Shown here in pieces: positions 8,308 to 17,452 of a stretch of 64,000 nt of DNA. Location: the NCBI GenBank assembly GCA_023401925.1, contig JAEXDA010000071.1, positions 1 to 64,000 of the forward strand, given 5' to 3'. Positions within the stretch are counted from its first letter, which is position 1. The number at the start of each line of letters is the position of its first letter. Under the pieces are notes generated by a model. It was not told where the DNA came from and did no database searches. It saw nothing but the letters and a program-made list of their open reading frames with translations. The stretch comes from Bacillota bacterium (lineage in GTDB: Bacteria > Bacillota > UBA4882 > UBA8346). The position numbers and the translations under genes are program-made.

Positions 8308-8566
8308 AATGACAGTGCAGTTTTATATGGATGAAAGATGATGAAGGAAAAGTATCTGTTGGGCTGCGTATAAGAGAGTCGGGTGGGGTGGGAGCCCGAT
8401 CGGGCCGGCGGAAAAAATGGTTCCTGAGTCTCCGTTTTGAAAACAAGTAGGAACGGACGTTTGGTTCACGTTATGAACTCCGGAGTCTTCTTGATTCAAG
8501 AAGAGAACTGGGGTGGTACCACGAAGGTTAACCTCTCGTCCCCTGCGAGGCGAGGGGTTTTTATTT
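8308..8566 (+). ncRNA. Methionine T-box leader of metS
   Basis: The stem I start GATGATGAAGGAAAAGTA is near 8337-8354, the AGAGAG bulge near 8374, and the specifier strand shows ATG at 8417-8419 followed by a purine and TTCC, which pairs with GGAA of the 5' strand. ATG is the Met codon, matching the downstream MetRS gene. The T-box core GGGTGGTACCACG is at 8511-8523. It carries the bulge TGGT, which pairs with an uncharged tRNA acceptor end. Uncharged tRNA-Met would prevent termination at 8532-8557. Confidence 0.93.
8532..8562 (+). terminator. T-box terminator upstream of metS
   Basis: Nine base pairs form between 8532-8540 and 8549-8557, with two G-U pairs and an 8-base loop, followed by TTTTTATTTT. 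It is mutually exclusive with the T-box antiterminator. Confidence 0.88.
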
Positions 8567-8747
8567 TGCCCGAAATCATTTGACTGGACATGATTCTGAA
8601 TTATTGCTTATCATTGGGTATAGGGGAGATGACGGTTCACTCACTTTTCAAATTAATTATTGACCGAAATGAAGGGACTAAGTTTGAAATTGGGTTAAAA
8701 TAAACCGATATAATCATTACCAATAACTTTTTGGGAGGGGATTTAAG

Positions 8748-10679
8748 ATGGGTAGATACTATATTACGACTCCGATTTATTATCCGAGTGATAACTTACA
8801 CATTGGGCACGCATATGCAACCGTAAATGCAGATGCTTTAGCGCGTTATCACCGTCAAATCGGAGATGATGTTTGGTTTCTCACCGGTACAGATGAACAT
8901 GGGCAAAAAATACAACGGAAGGCAGAGGCTGCCGGGGTTAGTCCCCAGAACTATGTCGATAACATTGTCGCCAGTATCAGGGATCTTTGGAAAAGACTTA
9001 AAATTAGTAATGACGATTTTATCCGGACCACCGAGGAACGTCATGGAAAGGCGGTTCAAATTATTTTTGATCGCCTTTACCAGCAGGGTGATATTTATAA
9101 AAGTGAGTATGAAGGTTGGTATTGTACTCCTTGCGAAGCTTTCTGGACGGCTAGGCAATTGAATGGAGGCAAATGTCCCGATTGCGGCCGTGAGGTAGAG
9201 CTGGTTAAAGAAGAAAGTTATTTTTTCCGGGCTTCCAAATATGCTGACCGGTTGCTCCGGTATATTGAAGAAAATCCCGATTTTATCCAACCGGTGTCCC
9301 GCAAAAATGAGATGGTGAACAATTTCTTAAAGCCGGGTCTGGAAGATCTTTGCGTTTCCAGGACAACTTTTAATTGGGGGATTAAAGTACCTTTTGATCC
9401 AAAACATGTAGTTTATGTTTGGTTGGATGCGCTGTCCAATTATATTACGGCTCTCGGCTATCCGGAAAATCCGGATTTGTTCCAAAAATACTGGCCTGCC
9501 GATCTGCATTTGGTCGGAAAAGAGATTGTGCGGTTTCATACGATTACTTGGCCTATTATTTTAATGGCTTTGGGTTTGCCTTTGCCTAAGAAGGTTTTCG
9601 GACATGGCTGGTTGGTTCTTGATGGCGGGAAGATGTCAAAATCAAAAGGGAACGTAGTCGATCCGTTGATACTCATTGAGAAATATGGAATAGACGCCGT
9701 ACGTTATTACTTATTGAGAGAAACGCCTTTCGGATCCGATGGTTCTTATACGGAAGAGGCGCTCATTCTCCGTATCAATACGGATCTTGCCAATGACTTG
9801 GGTAATTTACTCCATCGAACGCTTTCGATGATTGAAAAATTTAATGACGGCGTGATTCCTAAACCCGGTGTTTACGAGGATTTAGATCAGCAGGTCATCA
9901 AACTTTCCCAAGAAAGTCTGGCCGATTTTAAGGCGGCGATGGAAAAGTTAGAAATCAACGTAGCCTTGATTACAGTTTTTAAATTGGTGAGCCGGACCAA
10001 TAAATATATTGATGAAGCTGCGCCCTGGGCATTAGCCAAAAATCCGGAATTGCGGGATCGATTAAACACGGTTCTCTATACGATGAGTGAAACCTTGCGG
10101 CTGATTGCCGTCTATTTGGTGCCTTTTTTGGTGGAAACTCCATCCAAGATATGGGCACAGCTTGGTCTGGCGGGCCTCCCGTCCGATTTGGAATATTCCG
10201 ATGCCGTGAAATGGGGATGGCTTAAGCCCGGGACTGTTACCAGAAAGGGAGAACCGATTTTTCCCCGGATCGAGATTGAAAAACCAAAGGAGGAAGGGAA
10301 AGTGGCACAACAACCGGATGTTCTAGAAAAGGCAACTGAAAAAAGCGATTCCGCCCAAATCACAATGGATGAATTCGCCAAGATCGATTTGCGGGTTGCC
10401 AAAGTTATTGCAGCGGAAAAGGTGGAAGGAGCCGACAAGTTGCTTAAACTGCAAGTCAAGGTTGGAGAAGAATCGCGGCAAATTGTTGCCGGAATCGCCT
10501 TACACTATCAGCCCAGTGAGATGGTGGGTAAAGAAATTGTGATCGTGGCCAACCTTAAACCGGCTAAACTACGGGGCATATTATCCGAAGGGATGCTTTT
10601 GGCGGCATCAAACAGCGAAGGGCAAGTTTCTTTGCTCAACCCGGATAAAACCATTGGGGAAGGTTCTAAAGTACGCTGA
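8748..10679 (+). CDS. metS: Methionyl-tRNA synthetase with C-terminal tRNA-binding domain
   Basis: 643 aa. The class I signature H-I-G-H is at 18-21 and K-M-S-K-S at 295-299. The connective-peptide zinc knuckle uses C126, C129, C143 and C146. The C-terminal OB-fold dimerisation/tRNA-binding domain (M-D-E-F-A-K-I-D-L-R-V near 545) occupies the last 105 residues. A strong GGGAGGGG site precedes the ATG. The stop TGA overlaps the tatD ATG by one base, so the two genes are translationally coupled under the Met T-box. Confidence 0.97.
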   Translation: MGRYYITTPIYYPSDNLHIGHAYATVNADALARYHRQIGDDVWFLTGTDEHGQKIQRKAEAAGVSPQNYVDNIVASIRDLWKRLKISNDDFIRTTEERHGKAVQIIFDRLYQQGDIYKSEYEGWYCTPCEAFWTARQLNGGKCPDCGREVELVKEESYFFRASKYADRLLRYIEENPDFIQPVSRKNEMVNNFLKPGLEDLCVSRTTFNWGIKVPFDPKHVVYVWLDALSNYITALGYPENPDLFQKYWPADLHLVGKEIVRFHTITWPIILMALGLPLPKKVFGHGWLVLDGGKMSKSKGNVVDPLILIEKYGIDAVRYYLLRETPFGSDGSYTEEALILRINTDLANDLGNLLHRTLSMIEKFNDGVIPKPGVYEDLDQQVIKLSQESLADFKAAMEKLEINVALITVFKLVSRTNKYIDEAAPWALAKNPELRDRLNTVLYTMSETLRLIAVYLVPFLVETPSKIWAQLGLAGLPSDLEYSDAVKWGWLKPGTVTRKGEPIFPRIEIEKPKEEGKVAQQPDVLEKATEKSDSAQITMDEFAKIDLRVAKVIAAEKVEGADKLLKLQVKVGEESRQIVAGIALHYQPSEMVGKEIVIVANLKPAKLRGILSEGMLLAASNSEGQVSLLNPDKTIGEGSKVR

Positions 10680-11449
10680 TGTGGATCGATAGTCATACTC
10701 ATCTGAATGATCAAGCTTTTAAGGAAGATTACCCCTTAGTCATTGAGAGCGCCCTGAATGGCGGGGTTTCAACAATGGTGGTTGTCGGGTATGATCTGGA
10801 TTCTTCGCGGCGGGCTGTGGAATTGGCCGACAGCTACCCGATGCTTTGGGCTGCTGTTGGAATCCACCCCCAGGATGCCCGCCTGTGGGATGATGAAGTG
10901 GCACAGTCTTTGGAAGAACTCCTGAAGAAACCTAAAGTAGTCGCCCTTGGGGAAATCGGTCTGGATTATCATTATCTTGACACACCGAAAAAAGACCAAC
11001 ATCAAGCCTTTTTGGAACAACTTCAGCTAGCGAGGGAGTATAATAAACCAGTTATCATTCACAATCGTGAGGCGCATCAGGATACTTTTTCATTAATAAA
11101 CCAAGTGCAATTAGGCCCGGCGGGCGGAGTCATGCACTGTTTCAGCGGTAGCCGGGAAATGGCGGCTCAATTTTTAAAAATGGGGCTGCATATATCATTT
11201 ACCGGAGTGATTACTTTTACCAATGCTGAAAAATTGAGAAGCGTCGCTGCTGAAATACCTTTAGACCGCTTACTTGTTGAGACGGATTGCCCGTATTTAT
11301 CGCCGTACCCCTTCAGGGGCCGGCGCAACGAACCCATGCGGGTTGTTACAGTAGGCGAAAAACTGGCGGAAATAAAGCAATCGCCGGTAGAAGAAATAAT
11401 GCAGGCCACAGCCGCTAATACCCGATCTTTATTCCAAATCAAGGAATAA
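10679..11449 (+). CDS. tatD: TatD-family metal-dependent DNase
   Basis: 256 aa. It is an amidohydrolase-fold nuclease; Bacillus YabD/TatD sits in the same place after metS. Metal-binding residues visible are H6 and H8 (D-S-H-T-H), Glu of G-E-I-G-L-D-Y-H-Y, H-N-R-E-A near 122, H-C-F-S-G near 148 and T-D-C-P-Y-L-S-P near 200. The start overlaps the metS stop. Confidence 0.94.
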   Translation: MWIDSHTHLNDQAFKEDYPLVIESALNGGVSTMVVVGYDLDSSRRAVELADSYPMLWAAVGIHPQDARLWDDEVAQSLEELLKKPKVVALGEIGLDYHYLDTPKKDQHQAFLEQLQLAREYNKPVIIHNREAHQDTFSLINQVQLGPAGGVMHCFSGSREMAAQFLKMGLHISFTGVITFTNAEKLRSVAAEIPLDRLLVETDCPYLSPYPFRGRRNEPMRVVTVGEKLAEIKQSPVEEIMQATAANTRSLFQIKE

Positions 11450-11686
11450 GACAGGAGCCGTTTGTAATTTCCGCCGGATTTAGATTGCCGGTAAAAACCC
11501 AGCTGTAATCATTTTTTCGGTGCCGGGAAGTTTTTTAACAACGGGATTTTTGATGTAATGAATTTTGCAGTTTTTGGAAAGATATGCTTATGGGTTGCAT
11601 TGCCAAAGTTGTTTTTGTTAACAGAGGGGAATATTGCAATTCATACTTTAGAACACTCGTTAATAGTCATATAAGGAAGTGCCTGC

Positions 11687-12298
11687 ATGGAAGAAAAATT
11701 AAATTCCGGCGATATGGTAATTGCATATCCCATCCGGGATGCGCTCTACTTAAATATCACCAATCGTTGCCCCAATGCCTGCTTGTTTTGTATCCGGGAG
11801 ACAACCGGCGGGGTTGGGTTTGACCTTTGGCTGTCCCATGAGCCTTCCGTGCCGGAAATCTTGGCCGCAATTGAGAAATACGGGTTTAACTACCGGGAAA
11901 TCGTATTTTGCGGTTATGGCGAGCCCCTATTACGCCCGGAAATTGTGAAAGAAGTAGCCCGGAAAGTCAAAGAGCATCAAGTTAGTGTGAGGCTCAATAC
12001 CAATGGTTTGGCAGATTTGTTTTTGGGATATGATGTTCTTCCGGAGTTATCCGGATTAATCGATACCATTTCCATCAGCCTCAATGCAGAAGATGCCGCG
12101 GCTTATGAAAAATTAACCCAAACTCCTTATGGAACAAAGGCATTTGGGGCAGTGTTAGATTTTATCCGCCGCAGTCAATCGGTTATTCCCAAAGTGATGG
12201 TTTCGGTTGTCCGCTATCCGGGAGTTGATATCAAGAAAGCAGCACGGATTGCCGAAAACTTGGGTGTGGAGTTTCGGATACGGGAATTGATGGAGTAA
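11687..12298 (+). CDS. TatD-associated radical SAM protein
   Basis: 203 aa. The CxxxCxxC cluster motif is C28-C32-C35 (N-R-C-P-N-A-C-L-F-C), followed by the SAM-binding G-Y-G-E-P-L-L near 89-95. The family is recognised by its linkage to tatD and lacks an assigned reaction. AAGGAAG lies upstream of the ATG. The 237-base gap from tatD holds no clear terminator. It has no second cluster domain, so it is a minimal radical SAM enzyme. Confidence 0.87.
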   Translation: MEEKLNSGDMVIAYPIRDALYLNITNRCPNACLFCIRETTGGVGFDLWLSHEPSVPEILAAIEKYGFNYREIVFCGYGEPLLRPEIVKEVARKVKEHQVSVRLNTNGLADLFLGYDVLPELSGLIDTISISLNAEDAAAYEKLTQTPYGTKAFGAVLDFIRRSQSVIPKVMVSVVRYPGVDIKKAARIAENLGVEFRIRELME

Positions 12299-12460
12299 TT
12301 GGTTTAAAGAAGGATTTTGCTTTTTTAAAACGAATTCTGATGATGGAAGTTTTTATCGATAGTAAAATGCGCATATCATAAAATGCTGCTTTTCTGGTTT
12401 TATGGAAACCCTGTAGCGGATCTTCATCAAGGATTTTAAATCTACAAAAGGGGGGTCAGA

Positions 12461-13492
12461 ATGAAGGTTAAGATTATCAAAGGTCGTTGGGAAAAAAGGT
12501 TTCGCGATTATGTATACATAGGCTTGGGTTCTGTAATGGGTGTTGCATTATTTGGTTCGGTCCTTTATATGACAGCTCTCGATAAAGTTTCTCTTCAGGT
12601 AGACGGGTCCACCTATCAGTGGCACACCCTAAGTTCGGACGTAAAACAGGTGTTGCAAGAAAAGAAAATCGTTTTAAAGTCCGGTGATAAAGTGCTCCCT
12701 GATTTAAAAACACCAGTTGCCGAAGACTTAAAAATACAGGTATATCGGGCTTTCACGGTTAAGATTAAGGCTGATGGTAAAACCAAAGAGTTTAGCACTA
12801 CTGCCCAGCCAATTAAAGAAGTATTGGCCTCCGCTAAAATCGATATTGATAAAGATGATAAGGTTACCCCCTCACTTGATACGGTTGTTGGTCCGGGCCA
12901 GAACATCAAGGTTGTGAAGGTTCACAGTAAACTGATTACCAAACAGATCACGGTAAAACCGGGGACTGAATATCAAAAGGACAAAGATCTGGAACGCGGT
13001 GAAGAAAAGGTAATCCGTGAAGGGAAACCCGGTTTGATAGAGCGGCAAGTAAAAGTGGTTTATGAAGACGGCAAGGAAGTTGACCGCTACAAACTTTCTG
13101 AAAAGACGTTAAAGCCCGTAGTCAATGCGGTAGTGGTCCGGGGAATTCGCAATGTGGTTAGGACTCTAACAACTTCCCGGGGGTCATTCCGGTATGTTGA
13201 AGTAAAAAATATGCTTGCCACGGCATATTATCCGGGGCCGGAGAGCTGTGGAAAATATGCGGCGTACGGCCAAACCTACACCGGGAAAAAAGCGGGTTTT
13301 GGTTTGGTCGCGGTTGATCCGCGAGTGATTAAACTCGGTACCAAACTATACATTGAGGGCTATGGAAAGGCGGAAGCTGCCGATATTGGCGGCGCCATCA
13401 AGGGGAACCGCATCGACCTTTGCTACGAAACTTATCGTGAAGCCGCAATGTACGGAAGCAAGAAGATAAAAGTATATATTTTGGAAGAGTAG
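12461..13492 (+). CDS. yabE: G5 and 3D domain cell-wall protein (YabE-like)
   Basis: 343 aa. It has a short cytoplasmic N-terminus, one membrane anchor near 17-40, two ubiquitin-like DUF348 repeats (about 45-100 and 100-155), a G5 domain (about 155-235) and a C-terminal 3D domain (about 250-343) with A-A-D-I-G-G-A-I-K-G-N-R-I-D-L. The 3D domain resembles the catalytic barrel of lytic transglycosylases and Rpf-like muralytic enzymes. In Bacillus yabE follows tatD. AAAGGGGGG precedes the ATG. Confidence 0.9.
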   Translation: MKVKIIKGRWEKRFRDYVYIGLGSVMGVALFGSVLYMTALDKVSLQVDGSTYQWHTLSSDVKQVLQEKKIVLKSGDKVLPDLKTPVAEDLKIQVYRAFTVKIKADGKTKEFSTTAQPIKEVLASAKIDIDKDDKVTPSLDTVVGPGQNIKVVKVHSKLITKQITVKPGTEYQKDKDLERGEEKVIREGKPGLIERQVKVVYEDGKEVDRYKLSEKTLKPVVNAVVVRGIRNVVRTLTTSRGSFRYVEVKNMLATAYYPGPESCGKYAAYGQTYTGKKAGFGLVAVDPRVIKLGTKLYIEGYGKAEAADIGGAIKGNRIDLCYETYREAAMYGSKKIKVYILEE

Positions 13493-13520
13493 GTATGATG
13501 GATACCATAAAAAAATAACG

Positions 13521-13544
13521 GACCCCGGCACATTGGTCGGGGTC
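13521..13544. terminator. Bidirectional terminator between yabE and the 139-aa gene
   Basis: GACCCCG at 13521-13527 pairs with CGGGGTC at 13538-13544 around a 10-base loop. On the minus strand the hairpin is followed by CGTTATTTTTTT, a good U-tract; on the plus strand by TACATTATT. It lies between convergent genes. Confidence 0.75.
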
Positions 13545-13594
13545 TACATTATTCCGTAATTTTAAATCGTCCGGTGAATGAAAGCCCCTCAACC

Positions 13595-14014
13595 TCACGC
13601 AACTTCGTGTTGAAGCTCTTTGATGAACTGATCAAACATGGCCGACACTTTATCGCTGTTTTTTCCTAAATAATAGGCTATTTTTACGGGTGATTGGGTT
13701 TTCAGCAAGCTCTCCATGGCTTCCCGGAAATATTGGTAATAATTCTTAAAGAATAACTCGAAAATCGGGAAAATATCATCTTGCCCGGGATTTGGAGCGT
13801 TAAGACCGCGGGTTTTTTGGTATAGGGTGAAAAGGGCTTGATAAACCTGGTCTTGAAGTTTATTCACATCAATCGCGGTGGTTTCAGCTACTTTTTTTAA
13901 GGATTTCAATTCAAGGACATCTTGAAATAAATCCCGTTCAAAAAATTCTTCATTATCGATCAAAGTATTTTCGAATTCCGGTTTAACATTTTCTGAATTT
14001 AAAATATCATTCAT
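13595..14014 (-). CDS. Hypothetical acidic helical protein, 139 aa
   Basis: I do not recognise the family. The protein is acidic in its first 40 residues and appears mostly alpha-helical, with aromatic-rich F-P-I-F-E-L-F-F-K-N-Y-Y-Q-Y-F near 86-100. It has no signal peptide or membrane segment. AAAGGGGGA lies 6 bases before the ATG, a very good site, and a terminator follows the stop, so it is a real monocistronic gene. Confidence 0.7.
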   Translation of the reverse strand: MNDILNSENVKPEFENTLIDNEEFFERDLFQDVLELKSLKKVAETTAIDVNKLQDQVYQALFTLYQKTRGLNAPNPGQDDIFPIFELFFKNYYQYFREAMESLLKTQSPVKIAYYLGKNSDKVSAMFDQFIKELQHEVA

Positions 14015-14190
14015 TGCAGATCCCCCTTTAAATTTTTAATGACTTCATATTTACTGTTTTGATTCCCTGGTAATTTTAGAGTATGAATTCAAATTCGATT
14101 TTCCATACCCCGTTCATTACATTATGCCCCCAAGTTTGGTGAATTATACCATTTAATTTCTATGTTTGGCAGTTCATATTGAAAAGGGTG

Positions 14191-14219
14191 TTGATATTAG
14201 GTTTGATTTCTATTAAAAT
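14191..14219 (+). promoter_or_regulatory. Promoter of alaS
   Basis: TTGATA at 14191-14196, 17-base spacer, TAAAAT at 14214-14219. It lies in the 14015-14327 spacer, which holds no T-box signature, so alaS here seems not to be under tRNA control. The leader would be about 110 bases. Confidence 0.55.
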
Positions 14220-14336
14220 GGAATCAGTCTATGTAAATTCGGGGCAGACGGAATTATAAAATTAAAAAACGGGGATAGGTAGGATTGGTTCAAAGAGAGA
14301 GCCGGTTTACCGATTACCGATATAGGAGTGAATGGA

Positions 14337-16958
14337 TTGAAGACAGCAAATCAGATTCGCCAGGAATTTCTGGAGTTTTTCAGGGAAAAGGAACATACCA
14401 TTGTACCCAGTGCTTCGGTAATTCCCCATAATGATCCGACTTTAATTTTTACCAATGCGGGTATGAATCAATTTAAAGATGTATTTTTGGGAACGGGGAC
14501 CAGAGATTATAAAAGGGCTGCGGACTCTCAAAAGTGCATCCGGGTCAGCGGCAAGCATAACGATCTGGAAGAAGTGGGACGGGATACTTACCATCACACT
14601 TTTTTTGAGATGTTGGGCAATTGGTCCTTTGGCGATTATTACAAGAAAGAAGCGATTACATGGGCTTGGGAGTTGCTAACCGAGCGTTGGAAATTACCCA
14701 AGGACAAGTTATACGCCACAGTCTACAAAACCGACGAAGAGGCGGAGAATATCTGGAAAAGCTGCACCGATATCGCGCCTGACCATGTGATGCGTTTTGG
14801 AGAAAAAGAGAACTTTTGGGAAATGGGTGAAACAGGCCCCTGCGGTCCCTGTTCGGAGATTCACATTGATTTGGGACCTGAACGCTGCGACAAGGGACAT
14901 GTTCCCGGCCATGTTTGCGCTGTAAATGCCGGATGCGCCCGTTTTATCGAACTTTGGAACCTGGTATTCATCCAGTTCAACCGGAAACCCGATGGGACTT
15001 TAGAGGATCTTCCCAGCAAGCATGTGGATACCGGAATGGGATTTGAACGGATCTGCTCGGTTGTCCAAAACCAAAAGTCCAATTATGATATTGATCTCTT
15101 CCGGAATATTATTCAGACTATCGAAGAAGTCACTGGCCAAAGTTATTCCAAACCGGAAAACCAAGTCCCGATGCGAGTGATTGCCGATCATATCCGTTCG
15201 TTGACGTTTTCAATTGCAGATGGGGTTTTGCTTTCCAACGAGGGCCGCGGTTATGTCATGCGGCGTATTTTAAGGCGCGGGGCCCGCTTCGGCCGAAATC
15301 TCGGAATGATGGAACCTTTTTTGTACAAAGTTGTACCGGGATTGGTTTCCGCCATGGGGGACGCTTACCCGGAAATCAGAAAACAACAACAACATTGCCA
15401 AATGGTGATTAAAGCCGAGGAAGAAGGTTTTAACCGGACTTTGGATAATGGAATTGAACTGTTTGAGAAGATTGCGGCCGCTTTGGCGGAGGAGAAAAAC
15501 AAGACGGTTTCGGGGGCCGATGCTTTTAAATTGTATGATACTTACGGATTTCCTTTGGATCTTACCCAGTTGATGGCTGAAGAACGGGGATTGACGGTCG
15601 ATTTGGAAGGCTTTGAGCGGGAAATGGCCGGTCAAAAAACCAAAGCCAGACAGAGCGGGAAATTTGCCATGTCCGATGACTTGGTGAAATGGGAAACGGT
15701 TCAAGAAGGACCTCATTCGGCCTTTAAAGGTTATGAAACTTTAAAACTCCAGTCCTCTCTGGCCTTTCTCGGCGAGGATCAGGAATATTGGCAGCTGGTG
15801 TTCGCAGAAACGCCTTTTTACGGCGAATCCGGCGGCCAAGTCGGCGATCAGGGCGGAATTGTTTCCGGCGGGGTTGAATATCCGGTTATTGATACCCAAA
15901 AAATGAATGACCGGATCGTTCATTTTATCAAAAAGAACGATAAGATCCCTGAAAAATCCGGCCGTTTTGAACTGGCGGTGAATGAAAAAAGACGCCGCGA
16001 CACGGCTTGCAATCATAGCGCTACCCATCTTTTACAGGCCGCCTTGCGGATGGTTTTGGGAGAGCATCTTCACCAGTCGGGCTCTTTGGTAACCCCGGAG
16101 CGTTTACGGTTCGACTTTACCCATTTTGAGAAAATATCCGATGGGGACCTTCTAAAAGTTGAACAGTTGGTCAATGATGCGATTGGACAGGCGATTCCGG
16201 TTTGCACCGAGGTGAAAGATTACCGGGACGCTGTGGCCGGGGGAGCGACCGCGCTTTTTGACGAGAAGTACGGGGACAAGGTGAGGGTAGTCACCATGGA
16301 AGGAGTCAGCCAGGAGCTCTGCGGGGGAACTCATGTTACCAATACGGCCCAAATCCGTTTGTTGAGAATTATTTCCGAAAGCAGTGTGGCGACGGGAATC
16401 CGCAGAATAGAAGCTGTCACCGGTGATGGGGCTTTAGCCCTCTATAACCAGGAACGGGCTATCTTAGGCGAGCTCAGTTCATTACTGAAGACCGAAAGTC
16501 ATCAAGCGGTCGCGAAATTAGAAATTTTACTGGAAGAGCATAACAAACTCCAAAAGGAAATTGCCAAGGCCAGCCAGGATCAGGCTACCGACCGGATCAA
16601 GGAATTGATAACCCAGGTTCAGACTGGCGGAACTGGGAAATACATTGTGGCCCGGGTCGATGGTTTTACGATGGATCAATTGCGAGATGCCGTGGATAAG
16701 CTTCGGGATGCGATGAATAGCGGCGTAGCGGTATTGGGTACGGTGAGTGAAGGTAAAGTATCCTTTGTTGTCGGAGTAACCAAGGACCTAACTTCCAAGG
16801 TTCAAGCCGGTTCCTTGATCAAGGCCGTTGCCGCCGAGACCGGCGGAAGCGGCGGAGGACGCCCGGATATGGCTCAAGCCGGTGGCAAAGATGCCTCCAA
16901 GATTGATCAGGCTCTCGAAGTCGGCAAGAAAATGGTCTGCGAGTTGTTGGGTAAATAA
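14337..16958 (+). CDS. alaS: Alanyl-tRNA synthetase
   Basis: 873 aa, full length. The class II catalytic core shows Y-H-H-T-F-F-E-M-L-G-N-W-S-F-G-D-Y near 85-101. The editing domain has H-S-A-T-H (near 562-566) and C-G-G-T-H (near 661-665), the four zinc ligands that clear mischarged Ser and Gly. The C-terminal DHHA1/C-Ala domain ends with G-G-G-R-P-D-M-A-Q-A-G-G. TTG 14337 is preferred: GGAG at 14324-14327 is 9 bases upstream, whereas GTG 14328 abuts it, and the resulting L-K-T-A-N-Q-I-R matches the usual M-K-T-A-N-E-I-R start. Confidence 0.97.
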   Translation: MKTANQIRQEFLEFFREKEHTIVPSASVIPHNDPTLIFTNAGMNQFKDVFLGTGTRDYKRAADSQKCIRVSGKHNDLEEVGRDTYHHTFFEMLGNWSFGDYYKKEAITWAWELLTERWKLPKDKLYATVYKTDEEAENIWKSCTDIAPDHVMRFGEKENFWEMGETGPCGPCSEIHIDLGPERCDKGHVPGHVCAVNAGCARFIELWNLVFIQFNRKPDGTLEDLPSKHVDTGMGFERICSVVQNQKSNYDIDLFRNIIQTIEEVTGQSYSKPENQVPMRVIADHIRSLTFSIADGVLLSNEGRGYVMRRILRRGARFGRNLGMMEPFLYKVVPGLVSAMGDAYPEIRKQQQHCQMVIKAEEEGFNRTLDNGIELFEKIAAALAEEKNKTVSGADAFKLYDTYGFPLDLTQLMAEERGLTVDLEGFEREMAGQKTKARQSGKFAMSDDLVKWETVQEGPHSAFKGYETLKLQSSLAFLGEDQEYWQLVFAETPFYGESGGQVGDQGGIVSGGVEYPVIDTQKMNDRIVHFIKKNDKIPEKSGRFELAVNEKRRRDTACNHSATHLLQAALRMVLGEHLHQSGSLVTPERLRFDFTHFEKISDGDLLKVEQLVNDAIGQAIPVCTEVKDYRDAVAGGATALFDEKYGDKVRVVTMEGVSQELCGGTHVTNTAQIRLLRIISESSVATGIRRIEAVTGDGALALYNQERAILGELSSLLKTESHQAVAKLEILLEEHNKLQKEIAKASQDQATDRIKELITQVQTGGTGKYIVARVDGFTMDQLRDAVDKLRDAMNSGVAVLGTVSEGKVSFVVGVTKDLTSKVQAGSLIKAVAAETGGSGGGRPDMAQAGGKDASKIDQALEVGKKMVCELLGK

Positions 16959-16987
16959 TCTCAAAAGGCCAAGGGGATAAGCTCAAA

Positions 16988-17025
16988 AGCAATACCTGCT
17001 GGATGAATGGAGGTATTGCTTTTTT
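16988..17025 (+). terminator. Terminator after alaS
   Basis: AGCAATACCT at 16988-16997 pairs perfectly with AGGTATTGCT at 17011-17020 (10 bp, 13-base loop), followed by TTTTTATTT. Confidence 0.88.
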
Positions 17026-17107
17026 ATTTGGTTCTGGCGGAGTAAATTCGATGAAACAAATCGGGTATCCTTTCCCGGGGGCCTCGGGTACACTCCGGAT
17101 CCTCTGT

Positions 17108-17310
17108 GGATCGACAATATCATTTCTCCCATCCGCAATATTGTTTTACTCATCTGTAAAATGGTTTCCCACCATCAACAATGTTGTTTTAGTGAGCTGC
17201 AAAACTATTTTTTCCATCGGCAATATTGCTTTCCTAATCCCCAAAATCATTTCTCCCACCGACAATATTGTTTTGCTGGTCTACAAAATCATTTCATCCA
17301 TCATTTTTAT
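17108..17310. repeat. Imperfect 42/43-bp tandem repeat, about four to five units
   Basis: The octamer CAATATTG (CAATGTTG in one unit) recurs at 17136, 17179, 17221 and 17263, giving periods of 43, 42 and 42 bases, with partial units on both sides. Each unit also holds an A/C-rich TCATTTCTCCCA-like part. Two overlapping frames stay open here, but both just translate the repeat and lack a ribosome site and a family match, so I treat it as a non-coding satellite. It fills most of the 17021-17452 spacer. Confidence 0.75.
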
Positions 17311-17452
17311 GTTTTTTTGCAGAAACGTGAATTTTTCAGGGAATTGTTGTTTTATTTGAACGGCCAAAAAGGAACAGGATTCACAGATGATTGTATATTA
17401 CCGTTTTTTTTTTCCCATAATGGGGTAGGACAGTTTTTGGAGGAAGAAGGAA

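Noticed and set aside
8838..9290. Minus-strand frame of 150 codons inside metS
   Set aside because: metS is unambiguous on the other strand and this frame has no start signals.
14015..14327. Possible T-box before alaS
   Set aside because: No TGGNACC-type T-box core or terminator is present in the spacer.
17003..17359. Open frame of 118 codons, and a second frame at 17161-17526, over the repeat region
   Set aside because: Both translate the 42-bp tandem repeat, lack a ribosome site, overlap the alaS terminator or the next gene and show no family features.
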